Assembly (NCBI RefSeq): GCF_003026475.1 | Contig: NZ_PYMC01000010.1 | Location: forward strand, 113,952 to 177,951 | Length of the DNA stretch: 64,000 bases | From: Photobacterium lipolyticum | GTDB taxonomy: Bacteria > Pseudomonadota > Gammaproteobacteria > Enterobacterales > Vibrionaceae | Direction: 5' to 3' | Shown here: one piece after another, positions 34,922 to 44,601 of the stretch | Layout: every line of letters begins with the position of its first letter | How positions within the stretch are numbered: the stretch's first letter is position 1 | Made by a program: the position numbers and the translations under genes | Notes under the pieces: model-generated | Databases searched by the model: none | What the model was told of the DNA's origin: nothing | What the model saw: the letters and a program-made list of their open reading frames with translations, nothing else

Positions 34922-35533
34922 ATGCTTATCTATATTCTCGATATGTTCGGCACTGCCGTTTTCGCTGCATCGGGTGTGTTACTGGCGGGCCGTTTACGAA
35001 TGGACCCTTTTGGTGTGGTTGTACTGGCCAGTGTAACGGCTATTGGCGGTGGTACGATCCGTGATATGGCCCTGGGGGCAACCCCGGTCTTCTGGATCAC
35101 TGATACCAACTACCTGTGGGTTATTTTCGTCACTTGCTTTCTTGCCATGCTGGCCGTTCGCCGTCCTAGACGCATGCCGTGGTACTTTCTGCCGGTCGCC
35201 GATGCCATCGGCCTGGCGGTGTTTGTTGCCATCGGGGTGGAAAAGGCCCTGCGTTTTGGCGCATCGCCTATGGTCGCGGTTATTATGGGGGTTATTACTG
35301 GCTGTGGCGGTGGCGTGATCCGTGACGTTCTGGCCAGAGAAATTCCCATGGTATTGCGCACCGAAGTATATGCGACAGCCTGTATTCTTGGCGGTATCAT
35401 TCATACTGTCGGCTTGAGCTTCGACGTTGATCCTGCGGTTGCGACTCTGGCAGGGATCATTACCACCCTGACGATTCGCCTTGCGGCAATCCGCTGGCAT
35501 TTATCGTTACCGACGTTAGCCCTGCGGGGTTAA
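34922..35533 (+). CDS. TRIC cation channel family protein (YadS-like)
   Basis: This 203-aa membrane protein of the UPF0126/TRIC family is homologous to E. coli YadS. Two tandem repeats are visible, each with the family motif: [11 protein letters not shown] near residue 40 and [11 protein letters not shown] near 126. About seven membrane segments are expected. Prokaryotic TRIC proteins form monovalent cation channels; the physiological role is not settled. In E. coli this gene also neighbours btuF and mtnN, so the arrangement is conserved. Confidence 0.92.
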   Translation: MLIYILDMFGTAVFAASGVLLAGRLRMDPFGVVVLASVTAIGGGTIRDMALGATPVFWITDTNYLWVIFVTCFLAMLAVRRPRRMPWYFLPVADAIGLAVFVAIGVEKALRFGASPMVAVIMGVITGCGGGVIRDVLAREIPMVLRTEVYATACILGGIIHTVGLSFDVDPAVATLAGIITTLTIRLAAIRWHLSLPTLALRG

Positions 35534-35550
35534 ATTCAATAAACATCAAA

Positions 35551-35573
35551 AAAAGGCGCTTTAAGCGCCTTTT
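35551..35573. terminator. Bidirectional terminator between the TRIC gene and tyrS
   Basis: A perfect 10-bp stem AAAAGGCGCT/AGCGCCTTTT with a TTA loop has A-rich and T-rich flanks, so it serves both converging transcripts. Confidence 0.9.
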
Positions 35574-35601
35574 CTCTATCAACTAGTCATACCCGAAAGC
35601 A

Positions 35602-36789
35602 TTACTTCAATGTGACACGTGCAAACTTACGCTTACCCACCTGATAGACCGCAGTACCCGCTGCAGGTACCAGCTTAGTATCTTCGATTTTATCACCATC
35701 GATTTTAGCCGCACCCTGACGGATCATACGCATAGCATCAGAGGTTGAGTTAACCAAACCCGCATCTTTCAGCAAGTTACCAATCGCGATACCGGCTTCG
35801 AATTCAAATTCTGGCATCTCGTCTGGCATCGCGCCTTTCTGGAAGCGATTGATGAACTCCTGCTCGGCCGCATCAGCATCCGCTTCAGAATGGAAACGTG
35901 CAATGATTTCTTTCGCAAGGCGGATTTTGATATCGCGCGGGTTCTGACCGTTCGCCATATCAACTTTGAACTGCTCGATTTCTTCGATCGGACGGAAAGA
36001 AAGCAGCTCGTAGTAATTCCACATCAGATCATCAGAGATAGACATGATCTTACCGAACATCTCGCTTGGCACATCAGCAATACCAATGTAGTTATTAGCT
36101 GATTTAGACATCTTCTTCTCGCCGTCTAGGCCAACAAGAAGAGGCAGGGTCAGGACAACCTGAGGCTTCTGGCCATGGGCTCTCTGCAATTCACGGCCCA
36201 TCAGCAGATTGAATTTCTGATCGGTGCCGCCAAGCTCTACGTCCGTTTCCATGGCGACCGAATCGTAACCCTGCAGCAGCGGATACATGAACTCGTGGAT
36301 CGCAATCGGACGGCCTTCGTTGTAACGCTTTTTAAAATCGTCACGCTCAAGCATACGAGCAACCGTCTGGTTGGCTGCAAGGCGGATTAACCCCTCAGCA
36401 CCCAGATCAGATAGCCATGAAGAGTTAAACTCGATTTTGGTTTTAGCCGGATCAAGAATTTTGAAAACCTGCTCTTTATAGGTTTCAGCATTCGCCAGCA
36501 CGTCTTCGCGCGTTAGCGGCGGACGCGTCGTATTTTTACCCGTAGGATCACCAACCATTCCGGTAAAGTCACCGATCAGGAAAGTGACGTCATGGCCGAG
36601 TTCCTGGAAAGTACGCAGCTTGTTAAGAATGACGGTGTGACCTAAGTGAATATCAGGAGCGGTTGGATCGGCACCTAATTTAATACGTAAAGGACGGTTT
36701 TCTTTTAATTTGGCAATCAGCTCTTCTTCTGGAATCAGCTCATCAACACCACGCTTAATTTCAGCTAAAGCTTGTTCAATGCTGGCCAT
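35602..36789 (-). CDS. tyrS: Tyrosyl-tRNA synthetase
   Basis: This class I synthetase charges tRNA-Tyr. It has the HIGH-type motif HLGH in [10 protein letters not shown], the KMSKS motif in EKKMSKS, and a C-terminal S4 RNA-binding domain ([18 protein letters not shown]). The frame is open 14 codons further upstream (to 36831), but homologues begin at MASIEQAL and a GGGAG site precedes that ATG, giving 395 aa. This is the shorter TyrS type rather than the 424-aa E. coli type. It diverges from mepM. Confidence 0.96.
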   Translation of the reverse strand: MASIEQALAEIKRGVDELIPEEELIAKLKENRPLRIKLGADPTAPDIHLGHTVILNKLRTFQELGHDVTFLIGDFTGMVGDPTGKNTTRPPLTREDVLANAETYKEQVFKILDPAKTKIEFNSSWLSDLGAEGLIRLAANQTVARMLERDDFKKRYNEGRPIAIHEFMYPLLQGYDSVAMETDVELGGTDQKFNLLMGRELQRAHGQKPQVVLTLPLLVGLDGEKKMSKSANNYIGIADVPSEMFGKIMSISDDLMWNYYELLSFRPIEEIEQFKVDMANGQNPRDIKIRLAKEIIARFHSEADADAAEQEFINRFQKGAMPDEMPEFEFEAGIAIGNLLKDAGLVNSTSDAMRMIRQGAAKIDGDKIEDTKLVPAAGTAVYQVGKRKFARVTLK

Positions 36790-36919
36790 TCTTGTTCGCT
36801 CCCACAGAATTGGCAAAAAAGTAATAATCAACCATCTTACTTGAATAGAGATGTTTTTTGAAACCAGTTAGACTAGGCACTGTCTTATTTTTTTCTTTTG
36901 CGCTTAAATTACTTTACCA

Positions 36920-38239
36920 ATGTTACTATCGAAACTTGCCCGACTGCCTAGGATGCATCAAATCCTCATCACTTTCCTCAGTGCCTTTGTGGTACTGCTG
37001 CTCCTTATTCCGGGTCCAGAAAAAGTCGCCCAGACGGAACGTAAGTTTGAAATTGGTAAAGCCTACTCGCTTGATCTCAGCCTTGATTCCCATCAGCTTA
37101 AACCCGCAATAGAAGACGAAGAGCCGCAATATCCGGCGTTAAGGTGGAAAAACCACCAAGTACAGTCCGGCGAAAGCCTGGCTGTGGTATTTGATAAAGT
37201 CGGGTTAAGCCCAGGAACGCTTTATCGTTTAGTAAATGCCGATGACGGTACCAAAAGCCTGACGTCATTACGTCCGGGCGATACCCTAAAATTTGGCTTT
37301 GATGATAAGAATGACCTGATTCAGCTAATCCAACCGAAAAATGCCACCCAAACCCTTGTCATCACTCGGGCGGGTGACACCTTCCATTCCAAGGAAGAAA
37401 AGAAAAAGATCGACACCCAATTCAACTTTGCCCAGGCGACGATCACTTCGAGCTTCTGGAATGCCGCTGATAAAGCCGGTTTAACCGCCAACCAGATCAT
37501 GGAAATTGCCGGTATCTTTGGCTGGGATATCGACTTTGCCCTTGATATCCGTGAAGGTGACAATTTCTCGGTGCTATTTGAAGAGCACTTTGTCGAAGGC
37601 GATCCCATTGGCCGTGGCAATATCCTGGCTGCCACTTTTACCAACCTCGGGCAAACCTTTACTGCAGTACGTAGCGAAGACGGCAAATATTACGATCAAA
37701 ATGGCAATGCCATGCGTAAAGCATTCCTCCGTTCACCGATTAATTTCCGTTATGTGAGCTCAAACTTCAATCCCCGCCGCCTGCACCCTGTGACAGGTCA
37801 GGTAAAAGCCCACCGAGGCACCGATTATGTCGCCCCTGTGGGTACCCCGATCTGGGCGGCAGGCGATGGCGTGGTGTTGAAATCGGGTTACAACAAGTTC
37901 AATGGTAACTATGTATTTATTCGCCATAGCTCTACTTACATCACGAAGTACCTGCACATGACGAAGCGAAAAGTGAAAACCGGAGAGCGGGTTAAACAAG
38001 GACAGCTGGTAGGGACATTAGGTGGAACTGGCCGCGTTACCGGCCCTCACCTGCACTATGAATTTCTGGTCAACGGCGTTCACAAGAATCCCCGTACAGT
38101 GAAATTACCACAAGCAGAGTCGCTGCGAGGCAAAGAGAAAACCGCCTTCCAGAAGCATGCCCGTAAGCGGTTAAGCCAGCTGACTCAATTTAGCCAGCTG
38201 CTGGCTGACAACAGTCCGTTAATTGCCAACCGGGGCTAG
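36920..38239 (+). CDS. mepM: M23 family murein endopeptidase (MepM-like)
   Basis: This enzyme cleaves peptide cross-links in murein to allow wall expansion. The 439-aa protein has an N-terminal membrane anchor (about 14-33), an OapA/LysM-like region (QVQSGESLAVVFDKVGL, about 75-140) and a C-terminal lysostaphin-type M23 domain with HRGTDYVAP and HLHYEF as the Zn-binding motifs. The length equals E. coli MepM (440 aa). No clear ribosome-binding site precedes the ATG, and M12 is an alternative start. It sits back to back with tyrS. Confidence 0.93.
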   Translation: MLLSKLARLPRMHQILITFLSAFVVLLLLIPGPEKVAQTERKFEIGKAYSLDLSLDSHQLKPAIEDEEPQYPALRWKNHQVQSGESLAVVFDKVGLSPGTLYRLVNADDGTKSLTSLRPGDTLKFGFDDKNDLIQLIQPKNATQTLVITRAGDTFHSKEEKKKIDTQFNFAQATITSSFWNAADKAGLTANQIMEIAGIFGWDIDFALDIREGDNFSVLFEEHFVEGDPIGRGNILAATFTNLGQTFTAVRSEDGKYYDQNGNAMRKAFLRSPINFRYVSSNFNPRRLHPVTGQVKAHRGTDYVAPVGTPIWAAGDGVVLKSGYNKFNGNYVFIRHSSTYITKYLHMTKRKVKTGERVKQGQLVGTLGGTGRVTGPHLHYEFLVNGVHKNPRTVKLPQAESLRGKEKTAFQKHARKRLSQLTQFSQLLADNSPLIANRG

Positions 38240-38284
38240 CGCGCTCTGGTTGGCCAATAGCCCTAGTTAGCTAAACAGAACAAT

Positions 38285-38316
38285 AAAAAAGCCGCCACAT
38301 TGTGACGGCTTTTCTT
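38285..38316. terminator. Terminator between mepM and erpA
   Basis: The stem AAAAGCCGCCAC/GTGACGGCTTTT (one mismatch) has an AT-rich loop and is followed by T-rich sequence. A-rich flanks on the left mean it can also serve the minus-strand erpA transcript. Confidence 0.85.
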
Positions 38317-38358
38317 TTACCGATTCGATACTTAATCGCGGGTATCCCCGGTAACTTT

Positions 38359-38700
38359 CTATACGCTGAATGATGCTCCGCAACCACAAGTCGTTGTTGC
38401 ATTAGGATTATTCACGAAGAAACGAGAACCTTCCAACCCTTCGGTATAATCAACAACACCACCGATCAGGTACTGCAGGCTCATGGGATCAACCACCAGA
38501 GTCACCCCGCTATTCTCGATAGTCATATCGCCGTCATTCACTTTTTCATCAAAAGTAAAGCCATACTGGAAACCACTGCAACCACCACCGGTGATATACA
38601 CGCGTAGTTTCAGGTTCGGGTTTTCTTCCTCGGCGATTAGCGCTTTCACTTTATTCGCAGCAACATCAGAAAACGTCAGTGGCAAATTGGCATCGCTCAT
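38359..38700 (-). CDS. erpA: Iron-sulfur cluster insertion protein ErpA
   Basis: This A-type carrier delivers Fe-S clusters to apoproteins, essential for IspG/IspH in E. coli. The 113-aa protein carries the three cluster cysteines C41 ([10 protein letters not shown]), C105 and C107 (TTCGCGASF). An in-frame upstream TTG-type start would add six residues, but MSDANLPL with a GAGAGG site is the family start. It lies beside clcA on the same strand, as in E. coli, although transcribed first here. Confidence 0.96.
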   Translation of the reverse strand: MSDANLPLTFSDVAANKVKALIAEEENPNLKLRVYITGGGCSGFQYGFTFDEKVNDGDMTIENSGVTLVVDPMSLQYLIGGVVDYTEGLEGSRFFVNNPNATTTCGCGASFSV

Positions 38701-38760
38701 TAAAAACCTCTCAAACACATGCGGTAATTAATGTGATTATCTAATACCTGACTATCTCGT

Positions 38761-40164
38761 TCAAGTATTCACCACATCAGATCGGTTATCTTGCCGTAAT
38801 TTTTCTTTCTTTATCGTGCGAAGCAGCAATTGTGAATAAATTGGCTGACCGCCTAGCACCTGTGCCAACATGGTGGCACCCAAAGTCGTGATAATCAATG
38901 GTAAGATCAGATCATAATTATTGGTCATCTCAATAACCAGCAAAATACCGGTGATCGGTGCCCGTACTGTTGCAGCAAATAATGCCCCCATCCCGGCAAT
39001 CGCAAACATACCCGGCTCCAATCCCAAGTCCGGAAACATCAGCTGAGCGACAGAACCAAAAAAAGTGCCAAACAAGGTGCCCAATGCCAGCATCGGAGCA
39101 AAAATACCACCGGGCGCTCCCGAGCCAAAGCACAATAAGGTCGTTGCCACCCGTGCTAAGAATAGGATCAGCAACAGGCTGATACTGTAATCACCATTGG
39201 TCGCATTGGGAATAATGGCAATCCCGCCCCCCGTCAATTCTGGCAGATACAATAATATCAGACCAAAACAACCGCCCAGCAAGGTTCCGGTGATCAGATA
39301 ACGCTTACGGTCATTGCGGTGAATGCGAACAAAAAGATCTTGCGACAACGTGATCAGGCGATTAAAAATCACCCCAAACACACCAAAAAACATCCCCAGC
39401 AATAAAAATAACCACAGCGCTTTCAGCATGGGGGCGTCATATTGCGGCATCGTGATCACCGCATGCTGCCCCTTAATACTGCGAAAAACAATATTCGCAA
39501 CGATTGCCGAAATAATGACACATTTAATGGAGATCAAGCTGTAACGAAATTGCGGTCGCATTTCCTCGACCACAAACATAATGCCGGCCAACGGGGCATT
39601 AAAAGCAGCGGCTAAACCACCGGCAGCACCAGAAGCCAACAAAGCATGGCGGCCTTCCTTATCTTTCAAGCGAAAGATATCAGACACCATACGGCCAAGA
39701 TTTCCGCCCATCTGCACCGTCGGCCCTTCACGCCCCAATACCATTCCGGATCCCAAGGCCCCCAGTCCACCGATAAATTTGACCGGTAATACCCGCCACC
39801 AGCGAACCGGACGCATATCATCCATCGCCCCTTCGATTTCAGGGATCCCCGATCCTGCAGCTTCCGGGGCAAAACGATGAACCAAAAAATACCCCACCAG
39901 TGCCAGCCCAGCACTGATCATAAAAGCCACCAACCACAAGGGAAAAACACTGCTGATCACATCACGCAGCCACTCGGTGCGCTGCTCCGAAACCCAATGC
40001 ACGCCGATCTCGAACAAGGTCGCAAGCAATCCGGCTAACAGCCCTACCAACGCGGCAAGAAAAAGAACAGAAACGGGGGTTTTATCGCGAGAGAGAAATC
40101 TCCGAACCAGTCCACTAGGTTGCAGGCGTTCAGGCGCAGGAGTGCCTCGGGTGTTATCAGTCAT
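38761..40164 (-). CDS. clcA: H+/Cl- exchange transporter ClcA
   Basis: This CLC-family antiporter is used by enteric bacteria in extreme acid resistance. The 467-aa protein has the selectivity motifs GSGIPEIEG (104-112) and GREGPTVQ (144-151), with the gating glutamate E146 and the internal proton glutamate E201 in [10 protein letters not shown]. coli numbers are 148 and 203. The [11 protein letters not shown] motif lies in the second half. It is divergent from hemL, with about 215 bp between them. Confidence 0.96.
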   Translation of the reverse strand: MTDNTRGTPAPERLQPSGLVRRFLSRDKTPVSVLFLAALVGLLAGLLATLFEIGVHWVSEQRTEWLRDVISSVFPLWLVAFMISAGLALVGYFLVHRFAPEAAGSGIPEIEGAMDDMRPVRWWRVLPVKFIGGLGALGSGMVLGREGPTVQMGGNLGRMVSDIFRLKDKEGRHALLASGAAGGLAAAFNAPLAGIMFVVEEMRPQFRYSLISIKCVIISAIVANIVFRSIKGQHAVITMPQYDAPMLKALWLFLLLGMFFGVFGVIFNRLITLSQDLFVRIHRNDRKRYLITGTLLGGCFGLILLYLPELTGGGIAIIPNATNGDYSISLLLILFLARVATTLLCFGSGAPGGIFAPMLALGTLFGTFFGSVAQLMFPDLGLEPGMFAIAGMGALFAATVRAPITGILLVIEMTNNYDLILPLIITTLGATMLAQVLGGQPIYSQLLLRTIKKEKLRQDNRSDVVNT

Positions 40165-40379
40165 TAGTCAGCCGTATCTTAGAGTAGATTGCTCCGGAAG
40201 GAGCAGACAGGAAGGACGAAAATCGTCCGCAACAAGAGTAGCCGAGTGAGCCCTCTTTTTACAGCATCAATGTTGAAAACTAGCTTTCCATCTGTGACCG
40301 AAGTAACGAAAATCAAACTCGCCAAGCTCCCGATATATTAGGTACAATCGCCGGATAAACTAGAAAATAGGACATCACA

Positions 40380-41678
40380 ATGAGCAAATCAGCTGATTTA
40401 TTTGCTAAAGCACAAAAAACGATCCCAGGTGGTGTTAACTCACCAGTTCGCGCCTTTGCCGGTGTTGGCGGCAGCCCGCTGTTCATCGAGCGAGCAGACG
40501 GCGCATATATTTTTGATGCTGATGGTAAAGCGTATATCGACTACGTAGGCTCTTGGGGTCCGATGATTCTGGGTCATAACCATGTCGCTGTCCGTGATGC
40601 GGTCATCAACGCAGCACAGCAAGGCCTGAGTTTTGGTGCGCCGACCGAAATGGAAATCACCATGGCTGAACTGGTTTCTAAGCTTGTGCCTTCCATGGAG
40701 CAAGTCCGTATGGTGAGCTCTGGAACGGAAGCCACCATGAGTGCTATCCGCCTCGCTCGTGGCTATACCAACCGTGACAAAATCATCAAATTTGAAGGCT
40801 GTTACCATGGCCATGCTGACTGCCTGCTGGTGAAAGCCGGTTCTGGTGCCCTTACCCTAGGCCAGCCAAGCTCTCCGGGCGTACCGGCTGATTTTGCTAA
40901 ACATACGCTGACTTGTACTTATAACGACCTTGATTCTGTACGTGAAGCGTTTGCTGAGCACCCTGATCAAGTTGCTTGTATCATTGTGGAACCTGTCGCT
41001 GGCAACATGAACTGTATTCCACCCGTTCCGGGCTTCCTTGAAGGATTGCGTGAAATTTGCGATCAGTTTGGCGCACTCTTAATTCTTGATGAGGTAATGA
41101 CAGGCTTCCGTGTATCTGAAGGTGGTGCTCAGGGCTATTACAACGTCAAGCCGGATCTGACGACACTCGGTAAAATCATCGGTGGTGGCATGCCAGTCGG
41201 TGCATTTGGTGGCCGTAAAGACGTCATGCAGTATATTGCGCCAACCGGCCCGGTTTATCAGGCGGGTACCTTATCGGGCAACCCGGTAGCCATGGCTGCA
41301 GGTCATGCCTGCCTGACTGTTTTAACCCAAGAAGGCAATGAGAAGCGTCTGGCGAATACCACTAAGCGTCTGGCCGAAGGCTTTAAAGCGCTGGCTGACA
41401 AGTATGGTATTCCACTGGCCATCAACCAGGTTGGCGGCATGTTCGGTTTCTTCTTTACCGATCAAGAGCAAGTCACCAGCTATGCTGACGTGACCAAATG
41501 CGACATTGAACGCTTCAAGCGCTTCTTTAACCTGATGCTGAAAAATGGTGTCTACCTGGCACCATCAGCCTATGAAGCCTGCTTTACCTCGCTGGCCCAT
41601 GGCGAAAAAGAAATTGAAGCGACACTCGGTGCCGCAGAGATGGCTTTTGCTACTCTGGCAAAAGAAGCCCAAGCTTAA
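40380..41678 (+). CDS. hemL: Glutamate-1-semialdehyde 2,1-aminomutase
   Basis: This PLP enzyme forms 5-aminolevulinate, the first committed tetrapyrrole intermediate of the C5 pathway. The 432-aa protein has the class III aminotransferase pattern: [16 protein letters not shown] for cofactor phosphate, [12 protein letters not shown] with the pyridine-binding Asp, and the PLP lysine in [11 protein letters not shown]. It is monocistronic and followed by a strong hairpin. In E. coli hemL also neighbours clcA and erpA. Confidence 0.97.
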   Translation: MSKSADLFAKAQKTIPGGVNSPVRAFAGVGGSPLFIERADGAYIFDADGKAYIDYVGSWGPMILGHNHVAVRDAVINAAQQGLSFGAPTEMEITMAELVSKLVPSMEQVRMVSSGTEATMSAIRLARGYTNRDKIIKFEGCYHGHADCLLVKAGSGALTLGQPSSPGVPADFAKHTLTCTYNDLDSVREAFAEHPDQVACIIVEPVAGNMNCIPPVPGFLEGLREICDQFGALLILDEVMTGFRVSEGGAQGYYNVKPDLTTLGKIIGGGMPVGAFGGRKDVMQYIAPTGPVYQAGTLSGNPVAMAAGHACLTVLTQEGNEKRLANTTKRLAEGFKALADKYGIPLAINQVGGMFGFFFTDQEQVTSYADVTKCDIERFKRFFNLMLKNGVYLAPSAYEACFTSLAHGEKEIEATLGAAEMAFATLAKEAQA

Positions 41679-41709
41679 TTCGCTATTTTGACAGCGACCC
41701 GCAATAACT

Positions 41710-41738
41710 AACAACGCCACTCACAGAGTGGCGTTGTT
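41710..41738 (+). terminator. hemL terminator
   Basis: A 13-bp perfect stem AACAACGCCACTC/GAGTGGCGTTGTT with an ACA loop lies 31 bp after the hemL stop. The T-tract is modest. Confidence 0.8.
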
Positions 41739-41787
41739 ATATTGTCATCTCTAAGACGGCCCCGTATCAGCTTTCTGCACCCGCTAT

Positions 41788-41895
41788 TTACTGCCAGAAG
41801 TAGATAACAAGCAGACACACCCCAAACACCACCAGACCCGCTAATGGTAACTTGCGTTTTTTCTTGGTGTCACCACCGCAATCACAGCATCCCAT
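41788..41895 (-). CDS. Small cysteine-rich membrane peptide (35 aa)
   Basis: This minus-strand frame encodes 35 residues with a distinct layout: an N-terminal MGCCDCGG with three cysteines, a basic KKKRK stretch, and one hydrophobic helix (residues 18-35, PLAGLVVFGVCLLVIYFW) to the end. The basic stretch before the helix predicts an N-in single-pass membrane peptide. An AGGGTG site lies about five bases before the ATG. It lies between hemL and the AI-2E family gene, where nothing else is encoded. The composition is unlikely by chance, but no homologue is known to me by name. Confidence 0.6.
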   Translation of the reverse strand: MGCCDCGGDTKKKRKLPLAGLVVFGVCLLVIYFWQ

Positions 41896-42027
41896 CACAC
41901 CCTACCGAATAAGTTTTTGATTAAAAATATAATTAACAGCGCATTCACATTGCTACCTATGAGGAATAGATGCGATTATATGCCCAGACTACCTCAAGAT
42001 GCAGAATTCAGCGAGAAGGACAATAAA

Positions 42028-43113
42028 GTGCCAAAACAGTTTAAAGTAGAACCTAGCCACTGGCTGCTAATGGCTGCACTGGGGCTTGCCGCCTATGCCA
42101 GCTACCGACTGGTAGAACCCTATCTTGGCCCGATTGTCATGGCGTTTATTATCTCTTTGCTCTATTCCCCCCTGCACACCAGAATAGAAGCCAAGATGCC
42201 CAAGAAGCCAAACAGTGCCGCAATGATTTCCTGCACCCTGCTGACCTTTATCATTGTGATCCCGCTGCTGATCGTATTTTCCTCCATTGTGCATCAGGGC
42301 ACCACCTTCTCAAAAGAAAGCTATACTTGGCTATCCGAAGGGGGCGCCAAAGAACTACTTGCCCACCCATACGCCCAAAAAGCACTTTTATTAATCGATA
42401 AATTGTCACCGTTTGAAGGCATTGATGCCCAGGCGATCCTTCAGAAAATTGCCTTGGCGGCATCTAAATTCGGTTCACAACTACTCAATATCAGCGCAAA
42501 GATCCTTGGGGATGCTACCAATTTTGTGATCAATTTTATGCTGATGCTGTTTGTGCTGTTTTTCTTATTACGCGATCACGGCAAGATGGTTAAGGCCTTA
42601 CGCCACGTTCTGCCGCTGTCCCGCAGCCAGGAAGATGCGCTGCTGACCGAAGTTGAGCAAGTCGCAAAATCAGCCGTACTCGGATCCTTTCTGACCGCAT
42701 TAGCCCAGGGCTTTGCCGGTGGTTTTGCCATGTGGCTGACAGGTTTTCCTGGGCTATTCTGGGGGTCGATGATGGCCTTCGCCTCCTTCATTCCGGTATT
42801 TGGTACCGCGCTGATCTGGCTTCCCGCTGCCATCTACCTGCTCCTGATCAATCAATGGGAATGGGCACTGTTCCTCTGTGGCTGGGGGATCATAGTCGTG
42901 GGCTCCATCGATAATATTTTGCGGCCATTATTAATGCAGGGTAACTCAGGAATGAATACCTTGCTGATCTTCTTCTCGATCTTAGGAGGACTGCACTTAT
43001 TCGGCTTGATTGGTTTAATTTACGGCCCAATTATTTTCTCGGTCACCTTAGTGCTATTTAAACTTTATGAGATTGAATTTAAAGAATTTCTTGATAATCA
43101 AGACCAAAGTTAA
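42028..43113 (+). CDS. AI-2E family transporter (PerM/YhhT-like)
   Basis: This polytopic inner-membrane protein belongs to the AI-2 exporter family (PF01594). Eight hydrophobic segments fit the family, and the conserved PVFGTALIWLP and GLIYGPIIFS motifs near the C-terminus are present. The frame is open from 41917, but I prefer GTG at 42028: an AGAAGGA site lies seven bases before it and homologues begin near VPKQFKVEPSHW, giving 361 aa. ATG at 41980 and 41959 are alternatives. Substrate is unknown; the family name does not prove AI-2 transport. Confidence 0.85.
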   Translation: MPKQFKVEPSHWLLMAALGLAAYASYRLVEPYLGPIVMAFIISLLYSPLHTRIEAKMPKKPNSAAMISCTLLTFIIVIPLLIVFSSIVHQGTTFSKESYTWLSEGGAKELLAHPYAQKALLLIDKLSPFEGIDAQAILQKIALAASKFGSQLLNISAKILGDATNFVINFMLMLFVLFFLLRDHGKMVKALRHVLPLSRSQEDALLTEVEQVAKSAVLGSFLTALAQGFAGGFAMWLTGFPGLFWGSMMAFASFIPVFGTALIWLPAAIYLLLINQWEWALFLCGWGIIVVGSIDNILRPLLMQGNSGMNTLLIFFSILGGLHLFGLIGLIYGPIIFSVTLVLFKLYEIEFKEFLDNQDQS

Positions 43114-43194
43114 TAACCACTAGTGTCAGTTAAGCCTCGGTCACCGCGAGTATCACTTCAATTCTCGCAGCCAGGCAGTACGCCCTTACTTATA

Positions 43195-43217
43195 GCGCCA
43201 CACTTATCGTGTGGCGC
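43195..43217 (+). terminator. Hairpin after the AI-2E family gene
   Basis: A 9-bp stem GCGCCACAC/GTGTGGCGC with a five-base loop, but only a weak T-tract, lies about 80 bp after the stop. It is a likely transcript end. Confidence 0.55.
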
Positions 43218-43293
43218 CTATCAGCTTTCCATACTCAGTGTTTTATGGAACAATTCGCGCCCTTAACCTAGTTATGTTTTATTGAGGCCATCT

Positions 43294-44313
43294 ATGTCTT
43301 ATACCGCCGCGAGCCAGGTCGTTGCCCGCCAGTTAGCGTTTTTTGAAGATCGAAAGGTACTTGTCGTCGGCGAGTTAAGCGATGCATTTCCGCTTGAACT
43401 AACCAATGTCGCTAAGTCTGTTGCGATCTTTACCACTAACTATGGCTACTACCGCTCGATGAGCCACCACGCTCAGCTTGAATGTCACTTCGGCGCTCAG
43501 CTGGAGGCCTCATTAGACATCGATATGGTCTTAATTTACTGGCCGAAAGCAAAAGCTGAAGCTGACTATCTACTGTCGATGGTACTGGCAAAGTTTGGCC
43601 CTGACACTGAAGTCTGCATTGTCGGCGAGAACCGCAGCGGGGTTCGCAGTGCAGAAAAAATGTTTCAGTCATATGGACCGTTAACCAAGTATGATACCGC
43701 TCGTCGTTGTAGCTTTTACTGGGGGCGCTGTGATAACGAAGCACAGCCATTTGACATCAACCAATGGTTCCGCAGCTATCCCATCAACGTTGCAGGTGTC
43801 GAGTTAACCGTTCGTTCACTACCAGGTGTATTCAGCCACGGTGAATTCGATAAAGGCTCTGAACTGTTATTAAATACGTTACCGTCACTACGCGGCAGAG
43901 TGCTCGATTTCGGCTGTGGTGCCGGGGTGATCGGCGCTGTAATGAAAGCGAAGAATCCGCGTATCGAGTTAGAGCTGTGTGACATCAGTGCGCTGGCTCT
44001 CGCCTCGGCCAAAGAGACGTTTGAGGTCAACAACCTTACGGCAACCTTTACCGCGACAGATGTCTATTCAGCACTGGAAGGACGGTATAACTATTTAATC
44101 AGTAACCCTCCGTTTCACGCTGGTTTAAAAACCTTCTACCGCGCCACCGAAGACTTTATCGCTCACGCGCCAAACCATCTGGCTGAGGGTGGTAAACTCA
44201 TAATTGTTGCCAACAGCTTCCTGCGATACCCGCCACTGATTGAACAGAGCCTGGGACAATGCGAGATCAGCGCTAAAACAAATAAATTCAATATTTATTC
44301 CTCCACAAAATAA
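43294..44313 (+). CDS. rsmC: 16S rRNA (guanine-1207-N2)-methyltransferase
   Basis: RsmC methylates G1207 in the small subunit rRNA. The 339-aa protein is a tandem methyltransferase: a degenerate N-terminal half with the VVGENRSGVRSAE motif, and a catalytic C-terminal half with the SAM motif LDFGCGAGVIG and the active-site NPPF (ISNPPFHAG). An upstream TTG at 43282 would add four residues, but the family starts at the ATG at 43294, preceded by a GAGG site. It is monocistronic upstream of chiS. Confidence 0.95.
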   Translation: MSYTAASQVVARQLAFFEDRKVLVVGELSDAFPLELTNVAKSVAIFTTNYGYYRSMSHHAQLECHFGAQLEASLDIDMVLIYWPKAKAEADYLLSMVLAKFGPDTEVCIVGENRSGVRSAEKMFQSYGPLTKYDTARRCSFYWGRCDNEAQPFDINQWFRSYPINVAGVELTVRSLPGVFSHGEFDKGSELLLNTLPSLRGRVLDFGCGAGVIGAVMKAKNPRIELELCDISALALASAKETFEVNNLTATFTATDVYSALEGRYNYLISNPPFHAGLKTFYRATEDFIAHAPNHLAEGGKLIIVANSFLRYPPLIEQSLGQCEISAKTNKFNIYSSTK

Positions 44314-44601
44314 CTATCACTGCAGCAGGCTGCCTCCCACCCAGCCTGCCCGTTATCGGACTTTTTTGGCCCCATTGCTCCGTCAACATTGTCAATTCTG
44401 TGTATCAGTACACGCTTCCCTTCCAACTTACTTGATTGCAAAAAAAAACTCCGTATAAAGAGTTATACGCAAAAAATAAAATCAACAATACGCACAATAC
44501 GCACAAAACGTCAAAACACATCCATCACCATGACCCAGGCATTGTTAAAAATAGATGGCCGACTTCACTCGAATTCAAATACGTTAAATTCAGGCACAGG
44601 A

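Noticed and set aside
34994..35500. 168-codon open frame on the minus strand opposite the TRIC gene
   Set aside because: It lies entirely over a well-supported TRIC gene, its product is low-complexity (Asn, His, Arg and Gln rich), and it has no recognisable motif; it is an antisense shadow.
44389..44601. 71-residue N-terminal extension of ChiS
   Set aside because: Starting at 44602 puts the kinase histidine at 469, the receiver aspartate at 772 and the length at 1129, all matching V. cholerae ChiS.
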